Positions 11,154-23,375 of a stretch of DNA of 64,000 nt are shown here, one piece after another. The stretch is from Sarcomyxa edulis. Taxonomy: Eukaryota > Basidiomycota > Agaricomycetes > Agaricales > Mycenaceae. Each line of letters starts with the position of its first letter. Position 1 is the stretch's first letter. Both the position numbers and the translations under genes were made by a program. The stretch lies in contig QUOL01000012.1 in the NCBI GenBank assembly GCA_009761415.1, positions 124,001-188,000 of the forward strand, written 5' to 3'. Below the pieces are notes generated by a model. The model had not been told where the DNA came from, made no database searches, and saw only the letters and a list, made by a program, of their open reading frames with translations.

Positions 11154-12789
11154 TTGAACGACCCGGACGTTGCTATGCGTTCTCTAGCCTCTGACGAATA
11201 CAGCCAACTGCCATCCATCCTCTCCGAGTCCTACCAACCAAACCCCGTTGTTCTCAGCCTTCTTCTACGTGCCTCTCCTACCGCCCTATTATCCGCTCTC
11301 ATGGAACTCAATCCGTCTAGGTTTCTGACTTTCTTCCCACAGCACTGACGAACTGTTCAAATCGTCTGCATACCTGACCGAGGCCTACCGCCTCGATCCA
11401 AGCACCAAATACTCTCGTGAACCCACTCAAGCGCCGTTCAACTTTGCCTTCCGAACGAAGAAGGGATTCTTTGGATGGCTGGAGCAGGAGTCTGATGACG
11501 GACATAATGAGTAAGTTCCATCTTGAGGCTCACGTTCTAGATCATCTTGGTTTACTTCTACGTGGAAAGGCATATACTCGAGGAACGACTCGGACGAGGG
11601 CCGAGGAGTCTTGGAGCGGCGTTTGTACAGAACGAGCGAGAGTTTGGGAAGAGCACAGCTGCGAGCAAAGGAAATATGTATCGATTGGAACGATTCGGTA
11701 AAGCGATGATGGGTACCACGTCTTGGGAGGTCCCAGGCGCTGTCTCGAATGGTCAGTTTGATATCTGTTTCTTCTTTGGGTCTTTTTTGTGAACTTGTTT
11801 CTCCGTTATACGCAGGCTTCGACTGGAGATCATTACCTTCTGGAAGTATCATCGTAGATGTGGGAGGTGGCATCGGATCCACGTCCATGTCGCTCACGAA
11901 TGAGTTCATCGACAACGGGTTGAAATTCATCATACAGGATCGGCCTGTTGTTGTTGAGATGGGGGAGAAGGTAAAACGAATTTATAGCCTCTTTACGTTG
12001 TACCTTTCCTGAAGGAATTTCGACATAGGCATGGCGAGCACGGTGTCCCAACCTTCTAGACTCTGGAATGGCAAAATTCCAAGGTGACGATTTATCTTTC
12101 CTCCAGAGAAGCCTTAGTCTGATTGTAGATCCCCATCAGTGCACGACTTCTTCACCCCTCGACTCATCCGAGACGCGTCGATCTTTCTATTGCGTGTTAT
12201 ATTGCATGATTGGCCAGAGGTGCGTTGTCTCACCCATATGTTCCATCTCACATGTGTGAATTTCATGTTCGACTGACATTTACACAGGATCGCGCACGTC
12301 GTATCCTTATTCAACTCAGAGACGCCGCTAGAGAACCAAATGGCGACGATAAAGGAACTAGGCTAATCATCGCTGACTTCATGCGCCCTCTAGCATGCGT
12401 ACACGATTTTGAGAGCAAGAAGTGCGACGCAGACGGCCATATCGAAAGTGTTGAGGGGGCAGAACAAACATTGGCACCTGCACCGTTGTTGGCAAATCTG
12501 GGCAAGGCGAGTGCAAATGCGTACTGGATGGATTTAACGGTATTTTTTTGTGTGTTTATATGCTGACGCTCCATGGAGAGCTGATGGATATATTGTTTCT
12601 GTGTCTTAGATGCAAGTGACGTTCAAGGGCCAAGAACGTACACTACGTGAGATCGTCGCTTCAACTCTGTCGGCTGGGTGGAAAGTGGTGAAGGTGACGC
12701 GTGCGACTCGGTCATTGTTTGCCCATATCGTCGCTGAGCCTGTGGCTATCCCAACACTCCGTCACCTCCATACGCATCGATATCTGTAA
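11154..12789 (+). CDS. SAM-dependent O-methyltransferase, N-terminally incomplete
   Basis: Class I O-methyltransferase of the fungal secondary-metabolism type. Splicing joins a conserved series: FKSSAYLTEAYRLDP, then APFNFAFRTKKGFFGWLEQ, RLERFGKAMMGTTSW, the SAM-binding loop IIVDVGGGIGS, VHDFFTPRLIRDASIFLLR, the LHDWPE motif, RLIIADFMRP, and a C-terminal IVAEPVAIPTLRHL ending at 12789. At least five GT-AG introns separate these blocks, and all later junctions keep frame. The usual N-terminal winged-helix dimerisation region is not recognisable; the sequence before 11340 does not resemble it, and a 22-base gap there is too short for a normal intron. The catalytic half is intact, but the gene may be a truncated or rearranged copy. 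The substrate cannot be predicted. Confidence 0.65.
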
Positions 12790-12819
12790 CTTCGCACCGC
12801 GAAGAGGAGTATCGCAACC

Positions 12820-15440
12820 GTGACCCATCCAACGACCCATCCTACGATCTTGTTTTGCATATACGTTCAGCCCTTCCGTCCTAAATTAGTCGATATCCTC
12901 CTCTCTAAACCATCGACTACAAGACATACCATCGACTTCATCGAGGATAACAGCACCATCTTCAGCACAATTGTCAACACCTTCACCGCCACTACCGCCG
13001 TTCTCGAGAGCACGGAAAGGTGACGACCAACCGTCTTTGCTGAATCACGGATTAGTTTCGACGATGGCGAAGATGCAGCTGACGGCGATCTCCTGAACAC
13101 ACCCGGGATGGAGAGGAAGAAATGGGGAGACGGCAACGACACGCCTGTCACGTCGCGTTCTAAACGAACGCGATCTAGTGTTGGAGGTACCAAGGGCGTC
13201 ACTCTCACTCTGAGGGATCAAGAAAAGGTGCGAAATAATATCTACTCATTTTCATTCTCATTCTAACCTAATTGTCGAACGTACTATGTACTTGAACAGC
13301 ACATTGATAATCTCAAAAAAGAGAATTTCAACATCAAACTACGCGTCCACTTTCTTGAGGAACGGCTGGCGCAGCTGGCACCCGACCAAATCGATGCCGC
13401 CCTCAAACAAAATATCAACTTGAAAATTGAGGTCCAACAGCGTGGCGTGGAGCTGAAGAAACTCAGGAAACTTGTGTTGGAATTGGAGAGAGAATTGGAA
13501 AGATTACAGCGTGGGGCAGGTGGCTCTCGAGGACGTGAATGCGAACTAGAGGAAAAGCTGGAGGAGCGGGAATTGGAATTGAATGAACTGAGACGTAGGC
13601 GATCGAGTGGCGGTGGTCAAGATGAAGTGGCGTTGTTGAGGGATGCGGAAGCGAGGAACATAGAGTCGGAAGAGGAGTTGGAGAACGCTAGGGTTTTGTT
13701 ACAGGATAATATTGATGAGATCGAACGGATCAGGGAGATGGTAGAGAGAAGGGGTGACGAGTCGACGGTCAGCGAGGGTGGGAGTGAAGCTCGTAGGGAA
13801 AGGATAAAGAGACGGCTGGAAGAGCTAGAGGTCGAAAGCGAGGAGCTGAGGGCTCGTGTAGAACAGCACATCGACGTCATTTCACAGAGAGAAGACGAGA
13901 AGGAGGATTTAGCGGACGAGATCGATGCCCTGAAGCTCGAGATTGAAGACGTGCAACGGAGGAGAGAGGCAGAGTCGCTGGAACGCAGCGAGAGTCGAGC
14001 ACAGATTCTGGAGGAACGCGAAGAACGAGAGGCAGTTGAAGACGACTTGAACGCGCTGAGAGACAAGTTGGCCGCAGCTGTGATCGAGCTCCAGCAGAAG
14101 GAGGACGAAGTGGAGATGAAGAACCGAGAAATTGATGATCTGGTCGCGGACCATCAACGGATCGTGGAAGTGGTGGAGGAGGAATGGAGAGGTGAAGTTG
14201 AAGATGTGAGAGGTCAAGTGGAGGAGCTACGTGATGTAGGGAATCAAGTCCTGCAATACTTCCTCCTCTAATTTCGATTTTCTAGGTGCTTGCGAAGCGA
14301 GAATCAGAGTCCAAAGACCTTCGGGCGAATATCTCTGAGCTGGAGGCCAACACGGACGATCTACACACTAAAGTCGAAGCCGCGCTAGCTCACCTCGAGC
14401 AAGAGGCAGAAGAGAAAGACCAGGAAATCGAGTCTATGAACCGAGCCCTCGAAAAGCTTGGTGAACAGATCTACGTGCTGCAAGATGAAAACGACAAAAT
14501 GAAGGAGGATGCTGACCGGATCCCAGAAGATGAGGCTGCCGAGCGAGGACGGCTTGAAGCCTTGTCTGCTGCCCTCAAAGACGTAGGTTTTCTAAACATC
14601 GCCGGACCTTACGATAAGGCGTTGATCCCCGGTTCTATTTGTTTTGTTTCGTTCACAGAAAGTCGTTGGACTCAAAGCACAACTCCAAGAGATGACAGAG
14701 ATGTACGAGAAATGCAGCCAAGAGATTCACGCACATCGGTCGCGACAGGAAGAGCTTGCGGGATACGTCGAAGATCTGGCTGAAGAAGTCCAACGCGAAC
14801 GTCAAGCGCGAGAACGCGCAGAGAACAATTTGGATGCTGCGGACAAACTGAAACGAGGTGCGGAGCCTCGACGCTTCGATTGAAGAGTAATCTCGAACAG
14901 TTGACTTTGGTGCAGAAACAGGTAAGCGTAGTTTTACTTTCGTCATTTGGATATGATCGTGACGGTATCCGTGTGTCGATGTAGCTTGTGGACCGGAACT
15001 CCACTCTCAAGAAGGAGGCAGGAATCACCGGACGCAAACTCCTGGCTCGTCACGAGTGGATACAGACTCTGGAGGCGTTGCTGCAGGATGCGGACCAGGA
15101 GTTCGGGCTCAGCTGCAAGCTGTCAAAGAGAGATTGGACCAAGCGCGAGGTCCGAGGTGAGTCTATCTCTGTCGTCATTGTCGTCATTTCCTTTCGAACC
15201 GTGGCTCTTTGTTTCCCTTACAGTGCAAAAAGCTGCCGCGTCGTCTCCGGTATTGCTCAGCCTTTCGGAGGTGGAGGAGGTAACTTCAAGCCATGGGATC
15301 ATGAACGCAGTTCAGAATGTGCGGGTGCTGATAGCTGGGCTCCGCAACCAGCGAACGTTGGACCAGGCATCCGACGGTCTGTAGCCCAGCAAGCTCCACA
15401 GCAGCAGCACCTATTGGATGGCCTCATGTATCTACCTGCC
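12820..15440 (+). pseudogene. Cnn_1N (centrosomin-motif) coiled-coil gene, frameshifted
   Basis: Homologs (Mto1, Pcp1, centrosomin) anchor gamma-tubulin complexes at spindle pole bodies through the CM1/Cnn_1N motif. That motif is clear: LTLRDQEK, then after intron 13229-13300 HIDNLKKENFNIKLRVHFL and QIDAALKQNINLKIEVQQ. A long E/R/L-rich coiled coil follows to about 14880. Damage is visible. In the frame of the first exon a TGA at 13021-13023 precedes the LLNTPGMERKKW segment. The frame slips twice near 14855-14895. The last part (near 15110 and 15220-15300) reads in mixed frames, with an IAQPFGGGGG segment displaced from the neighbouring frame. The protein would also be short for this family. 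Sequencing error could explain one slip but hardly four. Cnn_1N identity is confident; inactivity is likely. Confidence 0.7.
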
Positions 15441-16413
15441 TATGGCAGTGTCATACTACGTGCGTATTGATTGACAGCAACCTCATCTGCCAGAGCTGTC
15501 CGAGTACCCTTCAGATCATGGGGACTCGGAAACAGGACTACAAACTCAGTATACCGTCTTGGATTAACGTATAGTCTCGTAGGTTACTTACTCGAAAAGC
15601 GGTGCAAGAAATGTGATTTCCATGAGGCTCGAACGCGAAACTGCCAAAAAAGTTGAAAATTTCCTAAATTAGACCATGAACTCCCTTGCGCCATCATTTT
15701 CTCGATTCCCAATAAGGCAACGGCTGCAGTTGCAGCCGTTGCCTTTCGCAGGGAGAACTTACACAGGGAGAAATTGCCGACCGAAAATAGAGTCGTCGGT
15801 TCCGAAAATGGAAAGTAGATCTGCCCGATCAGTGATCTCAAAGTGCCTCCGAGTCCTTGGCTGCTAGACTCGTAACCGCTCTGTCTAAGTGTTAGGAAGG
15901 CAAGCTTGTCGATAGCGACGCTTGCTCATAGACGGACGGGTTACCAGTGATATTATCGCTCGGAAGATGAAGAAAAAAGGCAACGCGTCTGCCGACATAG
16001 ACACGATTTTTGAAGAAGTAGAAGAGGGGACGCATCGGTGCAAAGTTTGTTGAAAGTTTGCGTGTAAGTACTGATAATAATTCCGAGATAAACCAACTTA
16101 CATGCCGAGATCTCTAGCGCTCTTCAAGAGCATGATTTTGTTGCCAATAAAGAAAGGGTTGCAGACAGTGCTCAAAGACAATCTCACAACTCTCAGAACC
16201 CACATCCAGCGCTCAGGAATGAGCCATTACAATGTGCATAGGGAGCTGTGCATCAAGGGAGGGATAGAGATGAATCCACGGGCTATGCCCCCAGAGGAGC
16301 AGAGTCGATTAGAGGAGCTCGAAGCTGAGAACCAAGAACAGGACAATGTCGTACCTGAGCAGCAGTCGATCCTTCAATACGGTGAATGGAAGGCCAAGGA
16401 ACCAGAGTGGAGG
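15441..16413. other. Spacer between Cnn-like remnant and Helitron remnant
   Basis: No recognised gene. A 129-codon plus-strand frame (16102-16491, including MPPEEQSRLEELEAENQEQ) is open but partly antisense to the Helitron remnant, and I assign no family. A perfect palindrome lies at 15714-15745 (separate entry). Confidence 0.3.
15714..15745. repeat. Perfect 15-bp inverted repeat, 2-nt spacer
   Basis: AAGGCAACGGCTGCA is followed by GT and then by its exact reverse complement. It could form a very stable short hairpin. No CTRR Helitron terminus follows within about 12 bases on either strand. Confidence 0.9.
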
Positions 16414-17080
16414 CTATCGTGCGATTTGTTCATTGCGACCATGGCGAAGAATTATCCGGATAGAGCCTTGGATGATGGAGTTGAAGAATAAGGCGCATGC
16501 ACTTGGATTCTTTGCGGCCAATATCTGCTGACCTCCAATACGTACGTCTTCCAGATTAATGTTTCCCCCTGCATTCAAACGGACTAACGGGTGATCCACA
16601 TCTGATGGGTTGATTGTTATGAACAGTGTAGGTGCTCCGTGAAAGTTGATAAGGCCGCGAATTTCGTTCCTCAAGGTTACCTTGTATGCCGCACTTCCGG
16701 GTATCTTACTCGCTGTCATGTTGATTCGCACCAGGATACTGATGATTTTCTTTTCGTCTCATCTTTAGGACGGTAGATTGGATTCCTTCTGAAGATGTCG
16801 GACAACGATGTCAATTTGGTCTTATCTATCTCGTGTAAGTCCCGAATCGTTTTGTGATAATGTCGTTGGGAGACTTCGAAAGATATGTTCTGAGATACCA
16901 TCAAGCAAGTGAGTAAGTTGTTGTTTCATTGATACGGGCTTTCTTTGAGTGGGGTCATTGAATCCGCCGATCCCCCACGGATCTCCAAGATAGAAGATAC
17001 GGGTTATTGAAGTCGGGGACGGTGTTGCTACCGTGACCGTTGACGGGTGCGAACGAAGTTGTTTCCCGCTAAGCAGTGTT
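16414..17080 (-). pseudogene. Helitron N-terminal (Helitron_like_N) remnant
   Basis: Helitron Rep/helicase proteins carry this domain upstream of the Rep HUH domain. On the minus strand a 105-codon piece contains YKVTLRNEIRGLINFHGAP, then LFITINPSDVDHPLVRLNAG and NINLEDV, a close match to the domain core. Upstream, in other frames, are TVPDFNNPYLL and a GGFNDPTQRKPVS segment that also belong to this region of Agaricomycete Helitrons, so several frameshifts separate the pieces. The Rep and helicase domains are not seen. This is a dead 5' fragment. Its position beside several partial host genes suggests, but does not prove, a Helitron role in collecting them. Confidence 0.65.
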
Positions 17081-19728
17081 GGAGGGCTTTCATTTTCATA
17101 TCATGGTAACTATGTGGTGAGTGATCTCCCATGGTATACCCGACATTTTCCATCAGCATATCTGACGAGAACTCCGCCTTCTCTATCTCGTTTCTCGGTG
17201 TATAGTCCTAAGTAGCGCTCTCTACTGTGTCGTTACTGGTACTATGACCGATCTCCATGGAACATGGTACCGCCTCGTCAAGATTAGTCTGTTGAGATTC
17301 TCCTTGCTGTAGCCTTTAAATCCGTTGACCTGGCGGTAATGGGGATTTTTCTGCAGTAAGAAGTCGATCATGTTGAATGCTAGCTATTGGCGATCTCTCT
17401 TCGTGCAATACACTGAACAATGTGGTTTGAAGACTTCAGTGTCGAGACATGGATTTCGCATACCACTCGTATGTAAGTGACAAAAATTGAAACAGAGTAC
17501 CATTTGTGGCTTGACCAATTCTACATAAGATATCGGCATTTTACACTGGGTCCCACAGAAAGAGATGCTCTCGTGACGATCTGTGGTATTACATCGACAA
17601 ATATGTTCCCAAAAAAAATTACGGAGCTATTCTTTTGGTGGTCCCCGACTATGAGACGGAGTCTCTATCTAGGAGGGTTCTGTGGAAATTGAAAGTGCCT
17701 CGATCGTGGTTATTCAACATTTCGCACTTTACCACGTGTACAACCTTCTACAACCTTCTACTCCTATAGCCCGCGTTGTTTCCGGTGACCCTTGGGTGAG
17801 ACTGCGGCTCCACATATCTGACTCCTCTTTCGATGCCGGGCCCCCCTGGAAGACTTGGTGTAAGCGTCGAAGACACGAGTGTAGTAAGGCGTAAAATTAG
17901 TGTATGTATCTGCACTTGTGTCTTCCAGTGAATCCAACTGGCAGTTCGACGTAAGGAACTCATACCATATACACCGTCTCACAGAAGAGGAAACGGCTAC
18001 AGAATATCTGATATTCTTCAGTTCCCACGATGCATTTCAGACGAAGTAGACAGAGACTTAGAAGGCTATGTCATGGGAGTGGTGATCTGCATCTGCTTAT
18101 TGATATGATGTACTTCAAATGCAGCTAAGTAAAATGCATCCAATGGATCAGTAGTTAGGAACAGTCGGGGACTGGCGCGCGCGCCGCTAACATATTCAAG
18201 GTAGAGACGACTGAGGGATTTGAAAGGCACCTTTGAACACTAGGTGCCGGCGCAGGCGCCGTCTAGACACCTGACTTGTCTCAAATCCCTTTCTTTCGCA
18301 CAACAACATTGAATTTTCATGTCTACTTTACACGAGGTAGAACTTTATAACGTCGAGCAACAAGCAGTCACATAGGCGTACCCACCAAGCAATCGCTCTA
18401 AAAAATGAGCCCTACAAGCAATTCGTCAACCAAGTGTACTGTACGTCGTAGTCATCACTCACGCAGCTAGGACCATGTCGACAAGGGTAATCTCTTCTCA
18501 CATTTATTGATGTTCGGAGAGACCGAGATCATAGTCTCGTTCTATCTGGCAGGACGACATATTCAACCTTTCGTCGTCGTCCCTCAAATCTTCTGAAGGA
18601 GGCTTCGTGAACAGATCCTTGTCGAATTCCCTCAACAGTCCGATCGTCCCCCGACCTCTACGCGAACGTATCGGTTTTTGGCCAACACTGACGGTGTGAT
18701 ATTTGAGTTAAGACTGGGCTAGAGTTTCAAGAAAGGGGTAGCATGGCGGAGCACGTACTGCTATTTAACCTGCACCTAGACTTATCCGACGACATAGACC
18801 AGTACGGGTCACGAATACAAAATCGACATGCTCCAGGTGTAATGAAGAGTGAATGTAACGAGAACGTATCGTGGAGTTGTCGTGGATGTGTGCGTAGAGA
18901 TAAGTAAACCGTGACCACGGTCAAAAGTGGCGGTGTGAAAAACGAGGGTGTTAATATAAGTAGCTGTTTATTTTTGACAGGTCAATCCAGGGTGGGTGAC
19001 CTTAACAAGTAAGGTGATTTGATCTTGTTTACCCCAAAGGTTCATGCTGTCCCGTTCATGGGTTCCGGTTGAAACCCGGTATCGAACTAGAATGGACCCA
19101 CTATCGATAAGTATGCGGGTGAGGTGGAATTCTTGTGGCTCACACCATCCTCCATTCTGACTACCGGGATGGAGAAAGCCACTCAAAGTTGTAAACTGAG
19201 GTACTGATGACCAGAGTAAAAGCAGTGACTGAGCTTGCTCTCGCCGCTGTCACCGGGAGAAGAACATCCTGTACGACGAAGTAAGATGATATATCTGTAT
19301 TGATATGGGGCGGTCAGTCACGAGAATGGCTGAAGATACAACGAAAGCGAGAAATATAGAGAAATATAATTGGTGTATTTACCGTTCTCCTCGCACAGAT
19401 ATTTCCAGAATTGTGGAACAAGATCCGCCGTGACACAAGTTTGGTGGGGGTCGGATTCGGTCAAAGTTTGTCTTTCAGTCGGACGAAATAGAGAATATTC
19501 GGTATGGATCACACGGTCAGTTCTAGCACTATGAACTCGGGACACCGCTACTATGGGACAGTCTTCCGCCCACGGCGTTGTTAGCGGGAAACTTTGATGT
19601 GTGCTCAGACAATTTAACAGTGATGATGGATGGTATGAGTGACATACCTGGGGGCGACCAGGGCGTCTGTGCTGACTACGACATCCTTGACCTCGTCGTA
19701 AGAAGTATCCTATAGAGTCGATATATCA
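17081..19728. other. Gene-poor region
   Basis: No gene is supported. Short frames of 60-75 codons on both strands have no recognisable motifs; the minus-strand frames at 18968-19186 and 19318-19545 could be exons of small unknown genes but cannot be joined convincingly. A G+C-rich hairpin-forming patch lies at 18214-18290. Confidence 0.35.
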
Positions 19729-20447
19729 TTAGTACGACTGCGAAATGATTTTTTGATCAATGCGGCGTACACGACGGAGCTCATATGGATACACAACATT
19801 TCGATTGCTAGTGGTCCGTCGCACTCGAAGAATGCACAAGGGAACACTCCCGGAGGGCCAGTGATCTGCCGTGTGACGTTGGAAGGGCATCCACGATTCT
19901 ATATAATGGGCGACTTCGACCGCCGATTCAGTTTTGAGCATCTCGCTGAGTGCTGCCACTGATACATCCCTTGGTGTCAGAGAAAGACTCCTGAATAAAT
20001 TACAGATATACGCACTCGAATGTGACCCGATGACCGTTTTCAATTTGGTGTATCGCTGGAGTGACTCAAGCGGCGACCGTTGTTCGCCCGTAGTCTTTAG
20101 TACATGGTCAGACAGAAAAGAACTGAGGTCGCCGTGGCCTTTATACCCATCGTAAGATTTTGAGATCCCTACAAATTCAGGTGTTGTGTCAGAATATAAT
20201 CTAGATTGATGAACGGGAACACATCGAAAAGGGAAAGAAGAGAAAAGTTGGTACCTTCGATGAGTCGTACATCCATGATAGATGACCAGGTGGCTGTGGG
20301 TGTGTATACTTCGAGATACGGACCACGTGGGCTACTGGCCACTGCTCGGTTGAAATCTGGAAACCCTGTCAGAGGTGGCGCGAATTCAGAGTCTTTGTGT
20401 GCGTGTTCGGCCGCGGCGTTATAGAGGAAGGACAATGGCAGGTCCAT
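19729..20447 (-). CDS. Possible small two-exon gene, unknown
   Basis: Low-confidence model. A first exon beginning at 20447 (MDLPLSFLYNAAAEH) ends at a GT near 20250. An acceptor near 20168 leads into a second frame that stays open for about 140 codons to 19729 (including GYKGHGDLSSFLSDHVL). The junction keeps frame. The first exon contains LEVYTPTATWSSIMDVRLIEG, loosely like the barrel-type exon of the small genes at 21.4 and 26.1 kb, but the match is weak. No known domain is recognised. The second exon may be chance open frame. Confidence 0.2.
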
Positions 20448-21165
20448 TATAATATCAGCGCGGTATTCTGATGTTGACAGAGGGAGGTGAGGGGAACAGG
20501 CAATTATCTCGGTGTGAAGCTTTGTTACTTGTGGATGGTCTTAGGGAGGAGATCGGGATCGTAACCGTCCCACATCACGAAACATAAAATTTGCATGGAT
20601 AAGGCTGAGCTTGCAAAAATAGAAATAGGGTGAGGAATGAGGACTGGACAGGCCAAGGGCAGGGAGAAGAAGGGGAAAGAGGGAAGACACGAGTCGCCGG
20701 AATCAAAATTATCAAATGTACTCGGCGCAACAAAATTGTGATGGCAATATACAAGGACTGGCGAAAGACCTAAGCAACCGAAGTTTTACTGGTATAATGT
20801 CGACACTGCCGATACTGTGGAGACCTAGCTGGCAGTATATAATTTCTTACGGTTCCCATTTCACACAATTGAATTTCAATAGATGACTTTCGAGGAGAAG
20901 GTTGCGTGGATCTCGAATTAGGGTGATTTCTGTCAAAAGCTTTCTACGCAGATCTTCCCGGAAAGGCGTCAACCGCCTTCTGCAGACGGACATAGTTGTT
21001 AAAAATCAGTAAATCTAAGGTTGTAGACGATGAAAGTGCCCTGGATTTCGTTGGCTTCGTGATCGTAGATGTGTGGCGTTTCGCTGTGAAGTTGGTTCAC
21101 CGCGGTCTATACACTACAAGAATGGTATATTCGTGTACTAGTAGTTGCAGGCTATTCATGTTAAT
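20448..21165. other. Intergenic, nothing recognised
   Basis: No domain-bearing frame, repeat or RNA gene was identified here. Confidence 0.35.
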
Positions 21166-21642
21166 TCACGCGGTTGATAGCCGCGACTCTGTAGTGGACG
21201 TGTCAGGGTGTGCGATGTTCGAGTCGATGTTAAGGATATATACATACGGGAGATAGCACGATGTATCCGTGTCTTCGTTTTTGTTATTTTCCGTGTCGGG
21301 GTTGTCTATCCGAATACCCGCAACCTGATTTCCCTGGAAAGAATTGTCACTGCATCAGACCTCTTTCCGTTAGAGAATATGGCGAGACCACTCACATCTG
21401 CCATGCGTTGAGTAGAGGTTACTGTACCATAGATAACTTTGCCATCGCCATCCCAGAAATATATTGGTACGCCCGGCTATAGATCGAGACATCAGATTGT
21501 TTTCTGTTTGAGATAGGGGATAGCTCTGAGTCACAAGAAAAAATTCCGGAACCTGTGGATTCGAGATAGGATCGAATCTATCATCCGGCTTGACTGTTCC
21601 GATGAGAACAGGTCTCGGACTTTGTGTGTTTCCAGTATTCAT
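21166..21642 (-). CDS. Short 112-aa protein with GxxVxFWD-type beta motif
   Basis: Three exons on the minus strand: 21553-21642 (30 codons from MNTGNTQSPRP), 21396-21476 (27 codons) and 21166-21333. The middle exon encodes PGVPIYFWDGDGKVIYGTV and then TSTQRMAD; the third begins GNQVAGIRID. The pattern of short beta strands (PxxVYFWD, GxVxxGTV, RMADGxQV) suggests a small Tudor/SH3-like barrel. I recall many unnamed short Agaricomycete proteins with this signature, but no function is known to me. Both introns are GT-AG and phase 0. The middle exon has exactly the same length, 81 nt, and motif as one at 26026-26106. No defect is apparent. Confidence 0.5.
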
Positions 21643-22452
21643 TGCGAATATATTTTCGTTCTTTCAAGGCCGAATGATGGACTGATGGACAGAACTCAGA
21701 GAGTCAGGAGGACTTGTGTAGGGTATTCTGAGAGCATACTTGTATACATATATACCATGATTTTGGGGTGTGTGACGGTGCTGTAAATGCTGATGAAGTT
21801 AGAGCGAAAATCAAACTGAAAGTAAATAAATCGAACGGACGGGTGAGAAAGATGTTCTGCGAAACTGCTATAAGCATTACAACGGGTCGTGTTCAGTATC
21901 TAGATGGGATGACGGCAATTCGGACAAAGAGCTGGCCCTGTGGTTTGGCTGCTCCGTAAGAATTGTGCCATGAAGTACGTCAGTTTTTCTAAGAATGCAA
22001 TCACAATTGAATAGAAGACTACAGAAAAGGGAAGATATGACATAAATAATGTGCACAATTCCGACTTCGAAACATATTGACGGTAGAAACCTGCGAATAG
22101 GCGGCGGTAAAGGGACACGCACAAAGGTCTAGGTGAAACAAAGCTCTATATTAAGGATTGGGTTACACAAGGGTCCAGCTGAGATGATTATTGGAATAGA
22201 TGGCTTTGAGAAGTGGGCGGAAAGAGAACGAACTAAGTTATATTGTAGATACTCGGCTCTATATATACAAGGAAAATATAATGCCTGGACACTTTAGGGT
22301 CGGAGCCTTATTAGGAAATTTCTTTAGTCATTTTTGCTTGACCGTGACACATTTACATTACGCGGTGCGGCGGTTGCCGGTCGGGGACCGTATCTGCCAT
22401 ATGTACACTTTGGCTCCCACCATCTGGTTCCACTCGTCGATATCTACCGTCC
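21643..22452. other. Intergenic, nothing recognised
   Basis: Short frames on both strands without motifs. The region probably contains the promoter of the following plus-strand F-box-family gene and of the preceding minus-strand small gene. Confidence 0.35.
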
Positions 22453-23375
22453 ATGTCACTTCGCGGGATCTTATCAACGTCTCTTGCTAAGGTCTCTGGG
22501 CTGGAGACCCTTTTTCGACTAGGCGGTCGCGAGCTTTGTAACATTTTCTTCGACAATTGGCCCATTTTGCCAATTATCATGTTATCGCGCGTCAACTTCG
22601 CGGTATCCGCCATCGTACGAAGCTACATTTCCGGTAGATGCAACGCTAGGTCTTTGCTGAGGCGTTGGGTGAAAGACGTCGATGCCTTCTTGCATGTCTT
22701 GGAGCGTACTGGGTCTGTAGTGTGTGGGCCAGTCGTCGCGCGAATATTCGAAAGAGCGGCGCGTACTCTATTCAATCTGGATGTATGTGTGCCGAAGGAT
22801 GCATTCAGGGAAGTGGTCGAGTTTCTTTATCTTGCAGAGTATACGCACTCTGCGACTGACGAGTTTGCCACGAATTTCGAGCCGTTGCTGTCCTACAGGG
22901 TGTTCGGCTTTACTTTCCGTCGACGACAGGATAAAAAACGTACTATCACCGTTCATCTTGTTAGCGACGATCCAGTGCGCTTCCTCCTTTCGTGTTGTTC
23001 GAGTGAGTGCGAATTGTCCAAAATTGAGGAATGTTTTGCTGATGGGGTTCTGTAGGTAACGCAATCAACATTATCACCTCCGATTGTGCTATTTGTGTTT
23101 TTCCTCGGTCGACCGTTGTCGAGCGGACATTTGTTTGCAGTCCACAACACGATATCCAGTCTTCGTCGATGGCCCGAATCACTCCCGTTGTTCGGAACAC
23201 GGATAACTATACGTTGCTGTCTGATGGGGACTACATTCCTGCCGAACTGTTTATGTTGAGACGTGTCGGAGACGGACTGTGCTGGATTATTCCTTTTTCT
23301 TTTGCGGAGGTGTTACCTATCGGTGAGTGGTGTACATTGTCAGATCTATGCTCGTCTGGTCGGTTGCGGCTTTGA
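22453..23375 (+). CDS. Degenerate basidiomycete F-box-family protein
   Basis: Two exons (22453-23002, 23056-23375) joined over a 53-nt intron. The protein resembles a large Agaricomycete family that often begins with an F-box and has a nucleotidyltransferase-like core. Matching landmarks: RRWVKDVDAFLHVLERTGSVV, where the family has a G-S motif after a similar lead; FNLDVCVPKDAFREVVEFL at the place of the family D-L-D-x-Y-V motif; and, after the intron, NAINIITSDCAICVFPRST. The G-S motif is replaced by CGPV and the second D-x-D by LDVCV, so any ancestral nucleotidyl-transfer chemistry should be lost. A recognisable F-box is not seen at the N-terminus, and the start is uncertain. It ends about 400 bases before a Skp1 gene on the same strand. 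Confidence 0.5.

Noticed and set aside
13617..14217. Serine/leucine-rich minus-strand frames opposite the coiled coil
   Set aside because: These are antisense reflections of the E/R/L-rich coding sequence, not genes.
15700..15760. Palindrome at 15.7 kb as a Helitron 3' hairpin
   Set aside because: No CTRR end follows at the expected distance on either strand, and the hairpin has a 2-nt centre unlike usual Helitron ends.
17033..17963. Short frames on both strands as genes
   Set aside because: Frames of 60-72 codons without motifs; at most further decayed Helitron sequence.
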